Below, in pieces: positions 1-13,217 of a DNA stretch of 64,000 nt (position 1 is the first letter of the stretch; each line of letters opens with the position of its first letter). The DNA lies in assembly GCA_019426215.1 (NCBI GenBank), contig CM033408.1:25833953-25897952 (forward strand), given 5' to 3'. The notes under the pieces were generated by a model. The model had not been told where the DNA came from and did no database searches. It saw only the letters and a list, made by a program, of their open reading frames with translations. A program made the translations under genes and the position numbers. The stretch comes from Buddleja alternifolia (Eukaryota > Streptophyta > Magnoliopsida > Lamiales > Scrophulariaceae).

Positions 1-617
1 TCTTTCAGATTCAACTGATGGTTGATGTAATACACATGAATTGATATGTTACAGATTTATGGTAAATGTTTTGTGTTAAAAATCTTAGCGCTTTGTTTTC
101 TTGTCCAAGTGTCTTGTGAAATGATTTTGATGAACTGTATTTCGGGAAAAAGTATTGGGGAATGTGTGGAGATTGAAAATATGTTAGTGTTTCATTTCCA
201 CATAAGACATTTTCTACTGTAGATTTCATATCATATAAGATTATCTGGTTAGGGGTTATTTTTTGTCTAAGATAATAAGTGAAAGATATAAATAGATATT
301 TAAATTATTTGAATGATGGCACATCAAGTTGTTTGAAAAATGATGATTGGAATATATAAATATATATGATATTTACTCTTTGAAATGATTGAGGTAGAAA
401 ATGGGGTCTTTGGGGAACTGGTATGGAAAATGACATAACAAACATGAATTTTGTTTGGGGTAGGGATAGTGGCATTCTAGATAGGAAACCAAAGAACGCA
501 TAAAGGACCAGAAACATGTATGGGTCAGGACTCAGGATGTAATGATGGTGAAGTATGATACAGAAGGAGCTTTCTCTTGAATACTGCTTTGAAAGATAAA
601 ATTGGTCAAAGAAATAC
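1..617 (-). other. NUP160 intron 10 (partial)
   Basis: This stretch lies downstream of the donor at 617/616 (CAG|GTATTT on the minus strand). I see no exon that continues the protein after EILSLIEHQ, so it is read as intron running off the left edge. The small open frames here have no recognisable content. Confidence 0.6.
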
Positions 618-3600
618 CTGATGCTCAATGAGTGACAAAATTTCATTTTTCAGACCATCAACAGTAAAGGAATCAAACTCAGAATCCGTAAAGAGCCTGT
701 TGTAGTTTCCTAAAGTTTGCCTCAGAATAGCATTGCAATGAACCCCAGGAAAAAGCAATGCACGTAGAAAAACAGAAGATACAAATGGCGAAATTTCCTC
801 CTGCACAACATGATATATTTTATTAACATAACACACTTGCTCAAACTTCCTCCTGCACAACAAGAAATATTTTACTAATATGCCAAACACTTGGAAATTT
901 GTCATGCAACAGAACCCTATATGATCTAAACATTTATGATTATTGAAGTAAACTCCCACCATCCAATAATCCAATCCCATTTGTAGTATATTTCATTTAG
1001 AACATCAATCTCACCCATTCATCCTCAGATACTTCAAGAGTAAATTTTCTGCTGAAGAAATTTGGCCGACATAACTTGTCATATACACACAGAACACTTA
1101 AAACTGAACAATTACAAAAAGTCATAAGAACTTTGAATGAACCAGCAGGTATTGAATATTGAATATTCATAAAAGGATATTACGTTCCACTTCATTTTAT
1201 AGACGACCAGAGAACATTTTCACAGGCAGATAATTAATTCTCAAGAAATAGAAGGAATTTCATTTATTCATGCAAGTTCAGAGTCAATGAAGTACCAAAA
1301 TTCACATTCTCCTGAAACTCACAGTGCTACCAATGATATTTAAACTAAACAAAAGTTAATGAATTGATTCTCCAATGTAGAATCTTATCCTACCCAAAGT
1401 CTCATCCAAGCTTAATTCTCAAAGTACATAGCATATAAACACTTTGTGATCAAGTCGACCAAGCAAAGAAGTTGACCTACACTAGATCAGCAAACCAGGG
1501 AGTTACTATTAATTCACGTGACAGACAAGCTTTTACTTACTCAAAACAACAGTTTCCTAGAAATGTGGGATAAATAAAACAAACATAATATTATTTCACA
1601 AGTCAATATCATAACAAGTCAATTAGCATTGATGTGGATAAGTTGAGGCGGGAACTCTCTAATGAGATAAGGGCACAGATGCAATTTTAGAAAGGAGACT
1701 ACTTTAGAGCATAGGGTTACCAATGAAATTATTCGTCGTGTTTTCTGAAGTTCACAAAAGATATGATGGTGGGTTTTCCATCCTTAGCCTTTATTCATCA
1801 CTTAATTATTCCTGTTAGTCTTCCAGTTGCCTATTCCAAAATCCAGGCCTATGGCCTCATAGTTCTCTTTCTGCTGCCAACATATCTTTTAAAATATTCA
1901 CTAAATTACTTCCCAATCTACCCCACATAAGCATCCCTTTAGGAAAACAAGCACTGGGGTCGACAGGAAAAGTACGAAAATGAGGCTACATCAGCAACCT
2001 CTCATAGAACGAGAAAAGAGTGTCTGTCACAAGTACATGAATTTCTAATCACAATCAAATGCATAACTAATAATATCCTGAGCTTCATTAGATACTATGA
2101 ACATAGAGAATATCAAGAAACACAGTACATTTTACAAATTCAATAGCAGCTCTAGAAATAAACTCTAAACTGAATAACACATTTAACTCGTAGACTCACA
2201 CAACACCTAGACCCTAAGGCTCCGTATGGTTGTGTTTTCAGAAATGAATTCTGAGTTTTTTTTGGGGAATATGTATTATAGAAATTCGTGTGAAAATGTT
2301 GACTTTATTTATTAGTTTGGATGTATTTTTAGAATTTGATTGAAAGTAGTGTAGATGTGATATAAAGTTGATTTTTATTAGGATTTGATATATGAAATGA
2401 TTGAGTTGGTTATGAATGTGACGATGATGGGGAAAAGATATTAAAATAATATTCTTTTGAATAGTGTTATGAGTTAGTCATAAAGTAATATGTATATATG
2501 TGTGTATATATATATACATACATACATATATACACACATAATATAATATATATTATACAATAGAATGAAAAAAAATTAAAAATGAGGGACAGGGGGTGCG
2601 TTTATGGGTTGGGGAGGGGGGCGTGTATGGGTTTGGGGGTGGGGCCGGGGGGAGGGGGGTTGTGCAGGCCTCCAGGGGAGGAATTAGGGGTGTTCATCGG
2701 TTGGTTTTTTAACCGAACCAAACCGAATTTTCAGTTTTCCAAAAATCCGGACCGAAAACCGAACCGAACAGGTTCGGTTAAAAAACCGACCGGTTCGGTC
2801 GATTTTTTTTCAGTTCTGTTAAAACCGAAAAAGGAAAAAAAAAAAAAAAAAATTGGCTACTGTTTTTTGGCTATTGTTGTTCACTTTTTCTTTGGAATGC
2901 ATACATTTATATATTTATAATTATGTTTAGCATGCCAACTAAAATTGACTTAATGAAATTAAAAAGTGAACCGGTTCGGTTCGGTTTTTCGGTATAAATA
3001 AAATAGATATAAATAAATAATTAAAATTTAATTATGACTAATTTTAATTCATTTTCTTTATTTTCCTATAAGTTAGCATTAGGAAACACATTTTTTATAG
3101 TTTTTGGTCTATATTATACTATATAAAAATAAAAAAAAATAAAAAAAATCGGTTTTTCAGTTAACAGAATCGAATCGACTGAACCTCAAAACCGAACCGA
3201 AAACTGAATTTGGCAAAAAAAAAAAACGAAAACCGAACCGAATTTTTCGGTTCGAACCGAAATTTCGGTTTGCGGTCGGTTCGGTCAATTCGTGAACACC
3301 CCTAGGAGGAATAGTGAAAGGATAGTGGGAATTATATTTTTTTTCAAATTATATATTATTAAATATTATTTAATAATAATAATTGGAATATTTGGAAAAT
3401 TGAATAGGAATTTTTATTATATAAAATATGAAAAAGTAAGAAAGAGAATGAGTTGGATAGTGGGATAGTATAATTAATGATAAAAGATTGTAAAAAGATT
3501 GAAATGATTGGTTGTTATATTGGGAAATGTGTAGTGTATTTAAAATTTGACCATTTTCTGTAGAATTTAGCTTGGACTGTGTATTTTCATTTTTTGGTGA

Positions 3601-5849
3601 TCCAAAAAATGAAAATATTTTTAAGATTCACAACCATACATAGCCTAAGAATCATATTCTTTTTCAGATGCCCTTAGTTTGATTCAGTCTGAAAATTGGA
3701 CATCATATTTGGTAACCTCAGATACCACAACCCCGTTAACCGAACACATGCATGCACCATATTCCTCAACATCTGTACTTTAAGTGGGAAAAACTAAGCA
3801 TTATTATGTTAAAAAAATCACTGAAAAATAGACAGGTTAAACAAAATGTTTTTCACGTATATAATGACCAATTTCACCATGTAGTACTTTTCATATGCGG
3901 ATCAAGTAGGATCACATTCAAAGAGAATAATATATAGAGATTGACTGAGAACAAATTGAGGAATAAAACTCGAAAGAATCGATTTTAAGCACACGAATGG
4001 GATACTCAACTTCACCAGGCATTTAAATACCAAAGTTTGTGACAACTTGATTGGTAAATCACTGGAATATGAATATTAACAAGGGATGGCAAAATTAATG
4101 ATGCTTTAAATTAGAGAAAACAGATCAACAAGTTAACCTTGGAAGACGAAAATGCTGAATAGGCAAGCCAAAGAAGATCATCTGAAGAATGCTCAGAACT
4201 TTGAAATAGCAGGTCAGCAACGAATGTTTCCTGCAAAGCATAGTAATGTGCTAATCCCCTAACACACAAAAATAATTGTTAGCTAAACTTAAGCAGATTA
4301 TAGTAATGTGCTAATCCCCTAACACACAAAAATAATTGTTAGCTAAACTTAAGCAGAGAACAGGTTAATCAGACTCTTCAGAAAAATAATGGGGATTGGG
4401 GAGTGAAGAAGGATAAAACTCTAAGCAGAGCTACATATATAAACTTAGTCCCAGCTATTCTGTAATAAAGTTTATGTAAATGCACATATGAAGGGCCCCA
4501 AAAGCGATTGGTCTCCAAGGGTTTCTAAGCAAGGAGTCAACGACCAAAAGAATCGGAAATATCCCAAAAGAGTATAAGAAAACGACATTTCAAAAATATA
4601 TTAATCTTTAAAAGGAGATTTGACCAGAAAACATATAGTTCATGCAAGTAACCTACAAATCAACAGCAACCAATAAAGCATGAGCATTGAGTAACTCACT
4701 CCTTGACGTCATTAGAAAACAAGTCCTGCATTATGAGTCCCTCTTCCTTCAAAATCCACACTTTGTTCGAAGTAAGTTTAACATCAATGGGTCCACCCTA
4801 ACAAAATTCAGAAAGCAGACATATGCAATGTTTGGAAGTTGAACATTAAAAAAATGATAAGCAGTACAAAATAAGAAGGTAACCCGTTTAGTTACCTCTC
4901 CCAAAGATATTTTTCCCGATGTAGGCTCCAAGACTAGTGGTATCCTGTCCCCCACATTACCACGAAGAGCATACAGAAAGATTGTTTCTGTGCTAACTTC
5001 CTTAAAAAATTGCGAAAACGAAGGAATAACTATCAGTGTTATTTGAAGCATGCCTTATTGTTACAGAATCAGTTGAAAAATTGTTTGGGAAATTTCGTCA
5101 AGACAAATTATCTGTGCTATATATTCTTGTCATATAAGTAGAGAAACAACGAAAAAGAAATCATAACATTTCTGAAAATGTTTAACATGAATTTTCCACC
5201 CATCTAATCACATGTCTACTATGCATCATCTGATATTTGAACGAGGATGGTCCTACGGAAGTAATATTTTCGGTCTAAAAAATTACTTCATCGTTCAACT
5301 CCCAAGTTCAATTCTTGTCAACTGATAGCCGTTTAACAAGGGAAACAAAGGATGATTCCACAACTAGTTGAGCATGAGTATCCACAGGTATTCAGAAAGC
5401 AAAATGGAACCGAGATCTCACATGGTGCAGGCTGAGACATAATGAAAGGCATTGTCGGAAAAGAGCATTCCATTTCTTAATTGATTGCACACAATAAAAA
5501 GTTTCTGTGACCAGTATCACCAGAAAAATGATGAGAAACATCATCGAAAGATTAAATAGAAAGGGCATGAGTTTACGGGAAAACTTTCAGAAAACATGTC
5601 ATGCTACCAGTCCATCATCATTACATGTAAATAACTTTAACACTTTATGCCATACAATACAAACGACGACTCCACCTACACCTTACCCATTCAGAGCAAA
5701 AAACGTATCCAGGGACATACATCACAGAGCATTATAGTCGGTAATAAAATCAATTTCATGTCCTGAAAATGTCCTAATTTTTATGCCTAAACAAGGATCA
5801 AATCCACTAAAACTACCATCATGATTTTAGTTAAAGCATACCAGTCCCA

Positions 5850-5880
<31 letters not shown>

Positions 5881-8800
5881 TCTTCAGTAGAATGAAAAAT
5901 GTGAAATGGTATTCTTTCTGTATGTTTTGCTTAAATACTGGCTGAAGATCAGAAAATTTGCCTGCTCAGAAAGGATAAACAGAATATACATTTTATCTCC
6001 AGAGCATAAATTTAAATGCAACGAGCTGGAGATTCATTTACTTGGCACTTGGCCGGAACAACATGACATGACAACAATGTGTCATGGTTCTCCACCATTA
6101 AACACAGAAAGCCAAAACAGATAAATCAGGATTGACAGGTAAAGAAAATTGGATTGAGAAGTGATGAATAACAGATAATAATCATTTCAGAAAAAGCAGG
6201 GATGCTTCCTTAACTGCCACATACCGAATTTTGCTTATGTAGCATTGCCAAAGAAATAGCGCCAGAGCCAACATTAGCTTCTCCCACCCACAGCTTTACA
6301 AATGCACCTGAAAGTAACACGTAAAGGAAAATCAGATCAGTTATAATTCAAAATGCAAATTATCAATGAAATGTCTATTTTAAGAAACTGAATCATAAGA
6401 TCTCCACTTTATTAATAATCCATGATCAACCTCCTTCAAAGTACCCTACCCCCTAAGGAATCTGTCTCCTTGAAAAAGAGATGTCCTAAATCACCAGATG
6501 ATGGGCCCGACTTGTCCAATCGCCCTCGTACTATGACCATAAAGAATGATCAGATTTTTGAAATTGTCAATATAAAGGAACCATATGATTAGATGCTAGA
6601 GATTTTTCTGTTACTGAAAAGTTAGGCATTTCTCCATATCTATTTAATTGATCATTGATGGAACTGTTGCCTGAGCATCCAACGGACAAAAGTATACAGC
6701 CCAACAAAGGAGAGAACAACGAGGTTCAACCATTAATTGGAAGCTTTCTCCGCTTAACAACTCCAAATTGACTAGGACAAGAATTAAAATCAGATAGCAG
6801 AAATAACCTGGTTTGACACCTGTGAACTAAAGATACTACTCGTGTCCATTATTTTTCTAATTTACCATGTAAAAGGAAATAGGGAATAGTTTCAGCAGAC
6901 TTGACACAAAAAGAAACACTACAGTCAAACAATGCAATCCATCTGTCATGCACATGTATTTCCCATCAGAGATCTCCTGTGTTTTGTTAGTCATTGAATA
7001 ATTCACACAATGTAGTTTTGCTTTTCTTCTAGACACAGAAACTCATAGATCTAGTGAATGAACATAGTTTGATGGATAGACATATTGAGACGGAAGTTAC
7101 TACCGTCTAGTATCAGATATTGAAAAATGGAAAGCAAGTCAATAAGATCAGTTTGGATGATGAGAATGAAAAGGTAAATCAGACATGACACTTGCCTGTC
7201 AAAGTTGGAACTGTCATTGCATGACTGAAAATTTTAGAACGGCTGAAAAGGTCCCATACTCGAAGGCTCCCATCAGAATGAAGCACAAAAAGAAGCTTTT
7301 TTTGTTGCGTCTCTGACACCACTAAATCCTGTACAGCGGCTAGCGTAGGACTCCTGAAGACAATTAGTTGTCAAATATAATACGGAAAGATAAACAATCA
7401 TAAAGAATACAAAAAACACAAATCACTGTAAATCAGAAACACAAGATGGTCTTTTGCTTAGTATTAGTTATCAGAGAGTAAATTATTTAATTCTCATTTC
7501 TGACTTTCCAACAAAACATAACCATGTTGATGATAGAACCATACCTCCTTTTATTTGATCAAGTGATAATTGATAAGAGTAAAACAAGCCAGTCATAAAA
7601 GTGAAACCTACTCAATGAAACTGCATCCTATGCATACCAGGAGTTAGGATACCTGCATTCTGTTCTACCATCACTGCATGACATCTTACTTAAAGTTAAA
7701 CCAAATAGGGGCCAAATCTTCTCAAATTAGCACACTGCTAGTAATTTTAAGTGACTTCTTCTATAGAAGTTAAGTTACTTTTCCTAATATGTGCATCATG
7801 AAACCTCTTTTCGCATAAGTCCAAGCAAAACTGAACAGCTCATAAATATGCCTTTTCCGATTCTCACTTTTGGTTTGCCACAATTTGTGAAACTCATCCA
7901 CATACAAGAACTACAACATGAAAAATCCAATAGAGCATAGAAAGATTGTTTCCTTCTTTGAACCCAGTGCACTACTTGAATTAGATATGAAAGTTAGAGT
8001 GGTTGAGAATTCATGGTTTCACATCATTAGTTTATCTGAGAGAGCACTTTTGGAGGGAAAAAAGTCCATTTACTAAGAGTTTTCCCACAGATAATAACCA
8101 CAAACTTCAGTGAAAAATCTTTCAGCTAATTGGTCAGGAAAACCAAAAAGAAAACTGCAATGATTTTGAAGACAAGAAAATAACATGGAAAGTCGTCTAG
8201 AAACTTTCAATTAAAGCCCAACAGCATTTCAGCAGACCTGCAATCCCGCCTTCCTCAAGAAAAGAAACTTAAAGACAAAAATAAAACGAGGAAGATCAAA
8301 TTACAAAGGAAAGAGTGAGTTACAAAGCAAAAGTCAGAAATGACAAAGTTTTGGGTCTCAAATTCCAATTATTTTAAAAGTGAAAAAGATACCTTGACAA
8401 TATGCCCCACAACCGACCAAAACCGGCATCATCTCGCAGTTCAGTTACAAAACCTAAAAATTACATCAGAAAAAAGGATGAGGATTGATACCCAAGATTG
8501 CACCAATAAGTCAAAATGATGCAGAATGGACAGACAACTCTGTAGATGCAAACTTTGAGCAAATACTCAAATACCTTGGAATGTTTGTTTATTGAGAACT
8601 TTTACCAAAACACTTAAATGGGACTTCTAAAATTTGGCCTTTATGTAATAAACTATACCATCCTTTCGTGTCTTTACATCAGAAATATCATATAAGACAA
8701 CTCTTAAAAGTGAATCTGACCAAGAATTTTTGATATGCAGTTGGGAAAAAAATATAAAAGCACAAATAAGAAATACATAACCCTATTATAGACCTGAAGT

Positions 8801-11800
8801 GCTAGGGTCAAGTATGCCAAGCTGGAAACAACCAACAGATCCATCACTCCGTCCAATTAACAGACATCCCTCTGTAGCTCCAACTGCTGTAATTGCTCCA
8901 TAATGAGGTTCAGTTTGTGTATTATACTCTAGAATCTCATCAGTTGGGATAAGAGAAGAAGTTCCGTAGTCAAAATTGTTCCTCAATCTGATAAGGTAAG
9001 CAATCCCCGAGATTGTCAAAGCATAAAGCATAAATTGATTTTCAGATAAAAACTTGCTCTGCATGCAAAACAAAGCATTAGAAGTCATGAAAGTTAACCA
9101 AATACTTTGACGCTGAAAATTAAGGAAAACAAATCAGGAAAAAAGTCTTGTTAAAGTCACTGAAGATAGGCAGACCTCATCTTTGTAGATGAAAGCAAAC
9201 GGAAAAAGAGCATCAGGAAATATGAGCCGCAGTCCAACCCTTGATATTTCTTTATGACTGCATAATTCTAAAATCTCCAGTAAATTTGACTGGATCCTAC
9301 TAGCTTTCCTGTGGCAAGGAAGTCAGATCATAGGTCATCCATATATTTACGCAGGGACAACAAAAATGTGAAGATATGGTGACAAAGACATAGCAATCAA
9401 ATGATGCCCAAGAGGATAGAGCACTCACTAAAGCCACAAACTAAGACCAAAAGAGAATCGGAGAATTTCCACCTCTTTCTATCTCTGTCTGAACCTATTA
9501 AGGCTCTAGGTTATCACTTGGCTAACACATATATAACGCAATAGGGTGTTTCATCGCACGCGCTAAAACAGCTAGAGGCACATTCTTATCCTACCAAACC
9601 TACGAGACATAACTATAATTCAAATGTCTTGTTCTAGGTAAGATAGCTATTAAACTGAGAGGAAAAGTGTTGTGCTAAAGCAAACTCCCATATTGAGAAT
9701 ATCACTATAAAACATATCTTTGTGCACATCCTCCCTCAATATCAATAATCTTGGGAGGTCATTTTCTAAACAAACATCTTTAATTTAATAGTCTTCAGTA
9801 AGCGAAAAGTATTGGCCAATAGTGAAGTGCACGGGCATGTTGGATACGCTTTTTGAGGTATCTGAATCTAAAAGAAAAAGAAACCTGTGGATACGGTGTT
9901 GGGTGCGAGAATTGGAATATCTGATATGTTTGGATACAGAAGAGTAGTTTTTGATATTTTACAAATGTTTGGTGTCAAATTAAAAAATTCTACAACTAAT
10001 TTATTATTTTGGATTTATTTTAAAAATTTTTACCTTCCTTCGTATTTTTATCCTCTTCTTCGCAGTTAAAAAATGAGATGGACCCGTTAAATAGTATAAT
10101 GATGTTATGTAATTAAATAAACGAGTTAAACATATGATCTCGTATTTTTTCATATGTATTTTTTTACAACATTGTTATTTATATATCTGAAATTAATATA
10201 CATATATATATATATATATATACACGGTATATGATATTTGATTGTAAAATCTATTTTAAATTGATAATAGTTGAAAAATTACAAATTTCATGGGAAGCAA
10301 AGAAAAGAAAAGCGTGTGTTAACAATAGATGCAATCAATTAACTTGAATTCTAGATATTGGTGTTTTAATATTATTTTCAACTTCAATATCTCGTTATCT
10401 TTACTATATATTTGTTAGTGCTTATTTAATATATACATCATATTTTTTCAAATATATATAGATGTAACCCACCTGTACCGTATCCTATGTTTTTTTTTAG
10501 AATCTACAAATTCATGTATACGTGCCGTATTGTATCCATATCTGTGCATCATTGGTAACTAAGGTGAGTTACCTATAATGCCAACTAATACCAGATTGTC
10601 AATTCCCTAGAACCTGAGCAATGGAAAAGAATCCATAAACTAACAATTAACCAAAACACGAATCATATGTATATGCAAAGAAGCAGATCCCAAATGCCAA
10701 CTACATGACCAAATGTGACAAACACAAACGCTTAACAATATTAAAAGGCAATATGGGTTATTTCATCCCCTAGCAACCTGACCCACTTCACCATGATTCA
10801 ATAGGAATATTTAGTAGCACAAAAGTGTTCATACTTCGTAGCATTTTAAAAGCATATTTGCACACTGAGAGAGATTTAGAATTTTGCAAGTTGTTGTGGC
10901 ACTGATTTTGTGAATGACACAATGACCGAGACAACACAGTAAATAATTTCAAAGAATCCACTCTGCTTTATGCATGCGACATCAACTACGGTGACCATGT
11001 ATTTGGTTAAGGAAATTATTAGGCTTTGTTTGTTTGTGTTTTCATTATACTTTTTCCATTTCCACACTTTACACTATTTTTAACTGAAAATATTCTCATT
11101 TTCATTCTTGTTTTTACGTTCCCAAGAAATTTCAATCATTTATTTAAAATTACATTTCACATCACTTATCTCACATTTTCTCTCTCATTCACCCATCACC
11201 ATCCTCTCTCTCCTCTCTCTCTCATCCACCCATCACCATCCTCTCTCTCCTCTCTCTCTCATCCACCCATCACCATCCTCTCTCTCCTCTCTCTCTCTTC
11301 CCTCTCTCTCCTCTCTCATCAATACTCAACATCAAATCCAATACTATTCATCTAATCATTACTTTTCAATCATTTCACACATCACACTCACAAATTTCAA
11401 CCATTTTCAAAAACACAACCAAACATACTTTTTTCACTTTTCTCACACGAAAATCAAAAAACACGTTCTCCCATACATTTTAGAAAATGACGGTTGAAAA
11501 TGAAATGAAAACACATCCAAACAAAGCCTTAGATTCTCATTCACAAGGTACACGATTATGAGAGGTTCTTCGATATAAATTATCTCTGATTTTATAAGAA
11601 AAACCTAGTCAAAACTGAGTACATAGTATCAAAGATAAATGAAAAACAAATAAACTACACCTAGTTAACAAGTATTGCTTTAAGTCGCTCAAGAGTCCCC
11701 TGTTTGTTCATATGTGTGTATTTAAACTATGATGATCAACCGAGGACGAAAGAATGAGAAGAAGGTGTGCTTCTAGTTTGCGAGGTTAAAAGAGAACTAT

Positions 11801-12872
11801 ATCTAGGCTGAAAGTACAGGGCATCTTAAATATTAAATGTAACTGACCGAAGTAAGACTAAGTATATGAATTGAAACTTTAGTCACAGTAAATGTACATC
11901 CAGCAAGATAGTGAACATATGAGGTCTTCGTATACCTACATAACAATGTTTTCATAATTGGCCACAACTATTCCTCAGATGGGACATATATTCAGGGGAA
12001 TACAGATATCGTTATTATGGTTCTCAGAGGATTAAGGTTGGTTCATCGTAAGAATTCAGTTGCTAAATGGACCGAACTTTGAAATAAACAAACAACATGG
12101 AGTGTAGATAGGTGAGGATGTAACAGAAATTTGCACCAAAATAAGAAGATACGGTATAGGAAACAAGCATATACATAAGTTACTTCATGTGGTGCCAATT
12201 AATGATAAATAGTGGAGTGTGGGGAACCCACTGAAATATCTAAAGCAAATTCAGCTCATAATTGCTAGATGAACCAGCTCGGAAAAAGTAACTATACTGG
12301 CAGTAGTGGTAAACTTAGAGAACCTAAAATCATACGAAATTGACTGAGGTAGGTCAAAAACATGTAGAATTCCTAAAGTGGAAGACAAGATCAATGTAGC
12401 CAATCCTGCAAGTACAGAACATGGCCTGAAGTTGCCGAAAGCTATATCACCTACTTCATTACATCTCTCATTTAAGCACGAGTATCTCTGCAAGTCCATT
12501 AGCAACTAGAAAATGAATACCATTGCTCAAACTCTCAGCAATTTCACTGCATAAATTAGCTAACACGAAAATAGCATAGAGTAACAGTAATACAGATTCT
12601 TTCAACACTAAAATAAAACACATACAGATATGCATAAAACGCAAAAGAGTGGGTACATATTAGGGATTCTATTACCATATGAAATAAGAAGGGGGGTTCC
12701 CAATAGCGCAGCTAGAGGCGAAGTCTTTGCCAGGTGGGTGGTGCGAAGTGTCGGCTGTAGAATTTGACGAAGAAGAAGATGAGGGGACCGAGACTTGACG
12801 CCACTCGATAGCGTCCGTGCTGAGCAGCGGCACCTCCATCCCCGCCATGCGCCACTCACTAGTGCTGCCCAT
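618..12872 (-). CDS. NUP160: Nucleoporin NUP160 (SAR1), N-terminal part, 10 exons
   Basis: Scaffold protein of the nuclear pore Nup107-160 complex. Exons, minus strand: 12872-12676, 9308-9176, 9058-8794, 8453-8393, 7353-7196, 6307-6225, 5000-4896, 4797-4700, 4258-4138, 800-618. They sum to 1404 nt (468 codons), stay in frame and begin MGSTSEWRMAGMEVPLL. Later blocks such as FPDALFPFAFIYKDE, GRSDGSVGCFQLG and LRVWDLFSRSKIFSHAM (beta-propeller) and DSEFDSFTVDGLKNEILSL (start of the helical part) match plant NUP160 as I know it. An alternative start is Met9 (12848). Plant NUP160 is about 1500 aa, so roughly the last two thirds lie beyond position 1. Intron 1 (3.4 kb) and intron 9 (3.3 kb) are swollen by transposons. 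The intron after 7196 has a GC donor. No stop or frameshift was seen, so I expect a working gene. Confidence 0.88.
2218..3645. mobile_element. PIF/Harbinger (Tourist)-like TIR element in NUP160 intron 9
   Basis: The terminal inverted repeats begin GGCTCCGTATGGTTGTG on the left and GGCTATGTATGGTTGTG on the right (read inward). The element is flanked by a TAA duplication at 2215-2217 and 3646-3648. A 3-bp TAA/TTA duplication and GGC-initial TIRs are typical of Tourist-type elements. It has no coding capacity. A hAT MITE (2685-3304) is nested inside, and removing it leaves about 0.8 kb. A related copy lies near 58.4-58.9 kb. Confidence 0.75.
2685..3304. mobile_element. hAT-type MITE nested in the Tourist-like element
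   Basis: TIRs TAGGGGTGTTCA and TGAACACCCCTA are flanked by a perfect 8-bp duplication GGAGGAAT (2677-2684, 3305-3312), which is diagnostic of hAT. The interior is filled with direct and inverted copies of the CCGAACCGAA / TTCGGTTCGG motif, able to fold on themselves. No coding capacity. Confidence 0.85.
4241..4360. repeat. 60-bp tandem duplication across the exon 9 acceptor of NUP160
   Basis: 4241-4297 is identical to 4301-4357 (period exactly 60). On the minus strand the unit contains the 3' splice site TGTTAG and the first 18 nt of exon 9, so two copies of the acceptor sit 60 bp apart. Only the copy at 4260/4259 leads directly into the rest of the exon. Confidence 0.95.
5850..5878. repeat. 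(AT)n microsatellite
   Basis: About 14 AT units in NUP160 intron 6. Confidence 0.9.
9816..10555. mobile_element. Diverged TIR element in NUP160 intron 1
   Basis: The first and last ~90 bp are imperfect inverted repeats. Both start CCAAT and share GTGCA, GGATAC, GAATCTA, AAAAAGAAAC and GGATACGGT blocks in the same order. The termini and target duplication are not certain, and the family is not assigned. No coding capacity; a TA microsatellite lies in the middle (10198-10222). Confidence 0.5.
11022..11528. mobile_element. Tourist (PIF/Harbinger) MITE with an internal 37-bp tandem repeat
   Basis: The ends are GGCTTTGTTTG ... CAAACAAAGCC with about 25-bp TIRs, flanked by TTA (11019-11021 and 11529-11531). 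The interior has a pyrimidine-rich 37-bp repeat in three copies (about 11188-11300; the block ACCCATCACCATCC recurs at 11191, 11228 and 11265). It lies in NUP160 intron 1. The open frames crossing it are by-products of the CT repeats. Confidence 0.85.
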
Positions 12873-13217
12873 TGCCGCCGCCGCCGCCGTCGTGAAGATG
12901 CGACTGATGTAAAACCTCGACGAGTGAAAACAGACGAATGAAAATCCACAGAGAGTCGAGAAAATCGACTGTGTGTATAGAGAGAGGAAGAGTGGGCCGG
13001 GGGTGGGGGGTGGGGGGTGCGGGTGGATGTGTAGGGGTTTAGGAGAATTGGGAGGGAGAAATGAAAGGGACGTTGGCACGAATAGGCTCCGTTTGCAACC
13101 AAGTAAGGTTTGGGGCTCCCAGTTTTCAGCCTTCTTTTTCATTGCCAAATGACAAAAAAGTCCCTGGAAAAAATTCCCCATTTAAAGAGTCGTATTTGTG
13201 AAACACGATTCTTTAAA
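12873..13217 (-). promoter_or_regulatory. NUP160 5' UTR/promoter region with a 37-bp near-palindrome
   Basis: Upstream of the NUP160 ATG the template is CT/GC-rich (12873-13060), fitting a 5' UTR. 13181-13217 is a near-perfect palindrome (TTTAAAGAGTCG ... CGATTCTTTAAA). It lies just outside the first sequence assigned to the upstream MULE. No transcription start can be fixed from sequence alone. Confidence 0.45.

Larger units (their letters stand above)
801..4137 (-). other. NUP160 intron 9, transposon-rich
   Basis: A 3.3-kb intron between exon 9 (ends AAG|GTTAAC) and exon 10 (starts GTGCAG|GAGGAA). About 1.4 kb of it is the Tourist-like element at 2218-3645 with its nested hAT MITE. The rest is AT-rich with no coding signal. 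Confidence 0.7.

Noticed and set aside
2582..2920. 112-codon frame with Gly-rich start
   Set aside because: Crosses a G-rich stretch and the hAT MITE boundary; no gene.
11026..11497. Two overlapping open frames rich in Ser, Pro and His
   Set aside because: They are translations of the CT-rich 37-bp repeats inside a Tourist MITE.
12251..12505. 84-codon minus-strand open frame upstream of NUP160 exon 2
   Set aside because: Skipping it gives a perfect in-phase join of exons 1 and 2 (TG|G) matching the known protein. It has no recognisable content and lies in intron 1.
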